DNA from: Acephala macrosclerotiorum
Taxonomy: Eukaryota; Ascomycota; Leotiomycetes; Helotiales; Mollisiaceae
NCBI GenBank assembly: GCA_014904845.1
Contig: MU119974.1
Location: forward strand, 1-10,988
DNA length: 10,988 bases
Reading direction: 5' to 3'
Shown here: positions 7,010 through 10,988 of the stretch, one piece after another
Layout: the number at the start of each line of letters is the position of its first letter
How positions within the stretch are numbered: position 1 is the stretch's first letter
The notes under the pieces: model-generated
What the model saw: the letters and a program-made list of their open reading frames with translations, nothing else
What the model was told of the DNA's origin: nothing
The model's database searches: none
Position numbers and translations under genes: made by a program

Positions 7010-7926
7010 CTACAACTCACTCTTCGGCTTAGCAAGCTCATCCAAAATCGGCTTCTCCAACGCCTCCGGCTTCGTAACACTCGCCCACCTCCCCTTAACC
7101 TTCCCATCCCTCCCCACCAACCACTTCTCAAAATTCCACTTAACCCTCTTCATGCCCAGCAATCCTGGCTTTTCCTCTTTCAACCATTCGAAAAGGGGAT
7201 TGGCATTATCGCCGTTCACGTCGGTTTTGCCCATTATGGGGAAGGAGACGCCGTAGTTTACAAGGCAGAAGGATTGGATGTCGTCGTCGGTGCCGGGTTC
7301 TTGGGAGCCGAATTGATTGCAGGGGAAGCCGAGGATTTGGAAATCGTCGCTGGAGGAGGAGGGGGTCTGTTAGTGGGAGTATAGATTAGGGGAGGGCAGG
7401 TGGGGAGGGAATTATGTTGTAGGTTGGATTGGGATGCTGTGCCAATGCCAGATGTCATTGGCAGTGGAGTGATTAAAGGGGAGACAAACCCGTGCGTCTC
7501 CTTCAACTTCTTATACAGCTTCTCCAAACCCTCGTATTGTGGTGTGAATCCGCATTTACTGGCCGTGTTGACAATCAAGACTACTTTTCCTTTGTAGTCC
7601 GCGAGGTCGGTGGCCTGGCCTTTCTCTGTTGATTAAAGGTGGGGTTAGCTATCTATTGTATGATGAATGGAGGGGTATTCGTTTCAATTGGGAATTTGGA
7701 AAGAGGAATGGATGCGGAGGGACGTACTGTCGAGAGGCTTGAAGTCGTAGAAGCTGGTTGCTGATGCCATATTTTTCGTGCTTGCTGTAAACAATGTCCT
7801 GTGTGGGTGTGGTGTAGTTCGAAGGTATGGTCTGGAAGTAGAAGCAGGTATAAAGCTTCTTGCACGAGTCGTGAGTCTCAATTTAGAAAGTAGTGCTCGA
7901 ATGTAATAGCGTGGCGGGAGGCGCAT
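7010..7926 (-). CDS. hyr1: Glutathione peroxidase-like thiol peroxidase (Hyr1/Gpx3 type), two in-frame starts
   Basis: Three exons: 7926-7728, 7625-7490 and 7349-7010. Intron 1 (7626-7727) uses GTACGT and CAACAG. Intron 2 (7350-7489) uses GTTTGT, a CTAAC branch and CTCCAG. From the ATG at 7770 the protein has 172 residues, the usual length of fungal Gpx3/Hyr1. It carries the peroxidatic Cys39 in [12 protein letters not shown], Gln76 in [13 protein letters not shown], the resolving Cys88 and Trp131-Asn132 in KWNFEKW. Cysteine rather than selenocysteine marks it as a thioredoxin-using hydroperoxidase and possible H2O2 sensor, as in yeast. The frame stays open to an upstream ATG at 7926, giving 224 residues. 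The extra 52 contain nine Arg, two Lys, many Ser/Thr and no Asp or Glu, like a mitochondrial presequence. The upstream AUG has T at -3 and C at +4 (weak); the inner one has A at -3 and G at +4 (strong). Cytosolic and mitochondrial forms from one gene are inferred. Confidence 0.92.
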
Positions 7927-8582
7927 GAACCTTATGTACTCTTCACACTCGATGTGATTAGGCTGAGGCGAACGGTGACATGCGAGGAATCTGATGTTTG
8001 GTTTGTAAAGCGTTTCGAGTGTTATTATGAAGCAGGTGAGCCTAGATCAACAGCTCGTGCGAAGACCTCGGCATTTGGTCGAGCCGGTGGGTGGGGTCGA
8101 TGCGTTATCGATAAGCTGGTCAGAAAGCGATTGATTGGTTGAGTTGAGGGTCAGGTGGGATCAGGTAAGCAAACTTGGCGCGAGACCTATCGTCCCCTTC
8201 TCCTCGATTGCTTCATGGATTTTGGTTCGATTGTGAGCAAGTGCTCCAAGTGTCAGAATGCTTATTGTCTCTTCAATCCTCAGCATCCGCTTTGCTTTCG
8301 AAATGTTTTTGAGTTATCTTATGAAATTTGAAGTTCCTGTCCCTCAGCTCTCCGAATCCTTAGCGGCTATTACAGCCTCATGTCATGCACTTGAGACATG
8401 GCCGAGAGCCTGATTCGCCCTCGTTGTGCCAGCAACATGCCTATTGCTAGGAAACCTAACTTCCTTTTAACTTTAGGCGACAGCCTTCACTTCATCGATA
8501 TCGACACCTTTCCCTCTACTGAATACCCTAACTCACGATGTTGCGACGCATGTAAAATCGACTGAAAACCCGACATCAAAAT
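7927..8582. other. Divergent intergenic region between peroxidase and HET genes
   Basis: This 656-bp region should hold the promoters of the minus-strand peroxidase and the plus-strand HET gene. No open frame has coding character; a 62-codon frame (7954-8142, plus) is basic with no family match. I found no clear Yap1-type TTAGTAA/TTACTAA site by eye, which might have been expected for a peroxide-response gene. A C/T-biased stretch at about 8490-8520 precedes the HET start. Confidence 0.45.
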
Positions 8583-10273
8583 ATGAAATCCACCTTCAAG
8601 CACAGTCCATTGCCGCACGGGCAATACTTCAGGGTGCTCAAGTTGCTTCCGGGCACTTTCGAGGACCCCATACAATGCGAACTCCCCACCTATGAGCTCG
8701 ACAACGCGCCTAGCTATGAGCCTATATCCTACGCCTGGGGTGACCCAACAATGTCCCACGAAATTACAGTTGACAACTGTACCCTCTTCATCACTAAGAC
8801 TTTGTTCCAAGCCCTGCGACGATTCCGACAGCAGGCTGAGCGGAGGTTTCTATGGACAGATGGTATTTGCATCAACCAAAGCGACGATACTGAGAAAGGC
8901 CATCAAGTTGGATTTATGAGCAACATATATGAGCACGGGTCGCGGACTTTGATCTGGTTGGGCGAGAATGATGAACATGAGGATTGCGCCATGACTGAAC
9001 CAGGGTGTGCGGAAAGTTCGTTTGCAATGATCAAGGAGTTCAATCGCTGCGTGCAGTCACGAATTATGGATATGGACAGGACCGGCGATGAAAATATCTT
9101 TGTAAGCATACGTCGAATACCGCCCATATCCCCTGAGCTCGTGTTGTGGTCCGAGAAGAGGCGACATCGGTGTTTGAAGCACCTGTTCAACCGCCCGTGG
9201 TTTTCACGTTGTTGGGTACTCATGGAAGTTGCCTTGTATGTTTCACGTTCTCCTTGAATATTTCGAGAGTCTACAACCATCAGTATCCCGCAAGTCCTGA
9301 ACACGTAAATTTTCACTAGAATCATTCAATAGCACCCATACCCTTAGATGTTACCATCTAAGCCCCGACTTCTTGGTCTGTAGAGGCATAGTAGGAGTTG
9401 CCCCCAACCTGATTCTTTTCCTACCACTTTCGGACCTTATAGTTCTACATACTACAACCAATGAACATGTTCTACTGACTCTGACATTTGAATTCTAGGT
9501 CAAGACAGGCCACAGCCTTCATTGGTAGTTCAACCATTCAGTGGAGCGAGATTGCCCTTTGCGCCGAGGTCTGCGCATCGACACTGATTGGAAACTCGGA
9601 CGCTGGGATGGGGATGACTAGTAATGCATTTAAGGCCATCTGGGCGCAGGCAAAGCGGCATGAATCATGGATCAACGATAAAGAACTATGGATATTGCGA
9701 GAGCTTGCTACCTTTCAGAATAGAAAGGACGACAAATTCAAATATCTAAAAATTCTCTGCTCTAGTCGCTCGTTCTTCGTAACGATCCCGCAAGACCATG
9801 TTTTCGCCTTCCTAGGACACCCGTCACTACAAGGCTTGATTGATGCCGACTATACCTTAAGTCTATCAGCCGTACATCTCCGCCTAGCCGAGCAAATCTT
9901 GCTCAAGACACAGCAATTAGATTTGCTTTGTTTCGTCGAGAATACACAGGATGACCTCATTCCCTTTGCATCACTGCCATCGTGGGTGCCTCAATGGCAT
10001 AGAAGCCTGATGTTGTCCTCGGCTTTCCACGAGAATTTCATAGGCTTGGAAGTTGATCAGAAAGAGATCATTGTGGATGTGTCAAGCAATAATCTCACCG
10101 TTACAACTCTACTGATTGACAAAGTTAATCGCTACTCGCGGCAGTTTACAGACAAAGATAGAAGTTTCAAAACGAATTTTGTTGGATTTAATTTCTATAG
10201 TGTTCAAAACTTTTATGAGATGTACCAAGACGCTTTGCGATCAGCTAATATTGCAATAAACGCGAGTAATTAG
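8583..10273 (+). CDS. HET (heterokaryon incompatibility) domain protein, probably 3'-truncated
   Basis: Two exons (8583-9235 and 9499-10273) give 475 residues. The 263-nt intron (9236-9498) has donor GTATGT, a CTGAC branch near its 3' end and acceptor TTCTAG. Splicing turns VAL plus SRQATAFIG into the continuous HET block. HET-domain marks are YEPISYAWGDP (45-55), LWTDGICINQSD (90-101), SRTLIWLG (120-127) and FNRPWFSRCWVLMEVAL (202-218). Later come the usual DHVFAFLG-type segment and LPSWVPQW. HET proteins trigger cell death when incompatible hyphae fuse; they act in the cytoplasm and the partner here is unknown. Many family members run to 600 residues or more with a GDRIC...LLGG-like C-terminal region. 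That region is absent, and the frame stops exactly where an AT-rich decayed block begins, so the tail was probably lost. Whether the product is functional is unclear. Confidence 0.85.
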
Positions 10274-10896
10274 AATATTTTTATCTAGTTCGAAAATATA
10301 TCAAGTATGATTTTTTTGTTTGGTACGCTGAAACCAATTTTGAATTCCATAAAAAAGTAGCGAAAAACTTTTATTTTTAGTTTAAAGTCGAAGAAACGAT
10401 TTGTTACCTTTTTAATAAACGCGTATATATTAAAAAAACAAATAAAATTCGAATGTAATTCACGTAAATAAAATACAACGAATATAGATTACAAAATTAA
10501 TTTCGTATAAATTAATCTAATAATATTATATTTTATTATATTTTTTTTTTTTTTAAAGAAAAAATACTCAATATATAAAATATTCAATATATCGTACGAA
10601 ACGCAAATAATTTTATCGATTATATTAATATACTCGATATATAATTTAATATTTCGAATTACGTTTTTCGCGATATTAATAACTTTTTTTTTGTAATAAA
10701 AAATACTATACGACGCGTTAAATATCTAAAAAAAATATATAATTAAAAAACGTTATAAAAAAATAAATTAAAAAAAGTAAATTTGCGATATCGTTATACG
10801 TAACACGTAATTTAATTTCGCAATTTAACGTCGTACGATATTAACGAATATAAAAAAAGTTTTTTACTTTTTTTTCTTTTTTTCTTTTTTTCAATT

Positions 10897-10897
<1 letters not shown>
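10274..10897. repeat. Very AT-rich decayed block (RIP-like), no gene
   Basis: Composition changes sharply right after the HET stop codon to mostly A and T, with long A and T runs and many TATA/AATAT words. No open frame of note is present. Remaining cytosines are mostly in CpG: by hand I count about 30 CG, 9 CA, 7 CT and 1 CC between 10381 and 10860. Loss of CpA with gain of TpA on both strands is the mark of repeat-induced point mutation acting on repeated DNA in ascomycetes. A thoroughly mutated transposon is the likely origin, but no element family can be read. The end (10859-10898) is a T-rich tract with interspersed C. Confidence 0.6.

Positions 10898-10988
<91 letters not shown>
10898..10988. 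repeat. (TAA)n trinucleotide microsatellite at the window edge
   Basis: A perfect TAA array of about 30 units (91 nt) runs to the last base of the window, directly after a T-rich tract. Its true length cannot be known because the window ends inside it. No unit interruptions are visible. Confidence 0.97.

Noticed and set aside
6965..7384. Plus-strand open frame of 139 codons opposite the peroxidase
   Set aside because: It runs antisense through two peroxidase exon segments with clear catalytic motifs, so it is a shadow.
8380..8440. Possible tRNA because of a TGGCCGAGAG stretch
   Set aside because: No acceptor stem, anticodon arm or T-loop (GTTCRA) fits around it.

Overview
The window looks like nuclear DNA from a filamentous ascomycete (Pezizomycotina). 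The signs are short introns with GTATGT, GTGAGT or GTACGT donors and CTAAC/CTGAC branch sites, C-ending codons in the coding exons, pyrimidine-rich tracts before start codons, a HET-domain gene, a galacturonate-catabolism gene pair and a very AT-rich decayed block. A leotiomycete (Botrytis/Sclerotinia-like) would fit the gene pair, but the class is a guess.

Layout. Positions 1-335 are repeat-like: an AT-rich edge, then a GC-rich island with several small hairpins. This abuts a broken, 5'-truncated FAD-linked oxidoreductase (BBE domain) on the plus strand (about 336-796). After about 600 bp with no gene comes a possible small plus-strand gene (1489-1686), convergent with a good candidate for a small secreted protein on the minus strand (1800-2009). 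The core is a divergent pair: a DapA-family aldolase (2725-3729, minus; GaaC/LGA1 type) and a Gfo/Idh/MocA oxidoreductase with one intron (5313-6654, plus; GaaA type). They share about 1.6 kb of upstream DNA that holds two CCNCCAA elements and a tight CTGGGG cluster. Next is a three-exon glutathione peroxidase (Hyr1/Gpx3 type, 7010-7926, minus) with an in-frame upstream AUG that would add a mitochondrial-type presequence. Last is a HET-domain gene (8583-10273, plus) that ends at an AT-rich block (10274-10897) and a (TAA)n array running off the window.

How the genes work together. In the known fungal pathway, D-galacturonate from pectin is reduced to L-galactonate (GaaA), dehydrated (GaaB, not in this window), and the resulting 2-keto-3-deoxy-L-galactonate is cleaved to pyruvate and L-glyceraldehyde (GaaC). 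The window therefore holds steps 1 and 3, placed to share a regulatory region. The peroxidase, HET protein and secreted protein show no functional link to this pathway in the sequence.

No wholly new system is evident. The most interesting points are the two-start peroxidase, the shared promoter with its motif clusters, the HET gene cut off at a mutated AT-rich block, and that block's bias towards CpG among its remaining cytosines.
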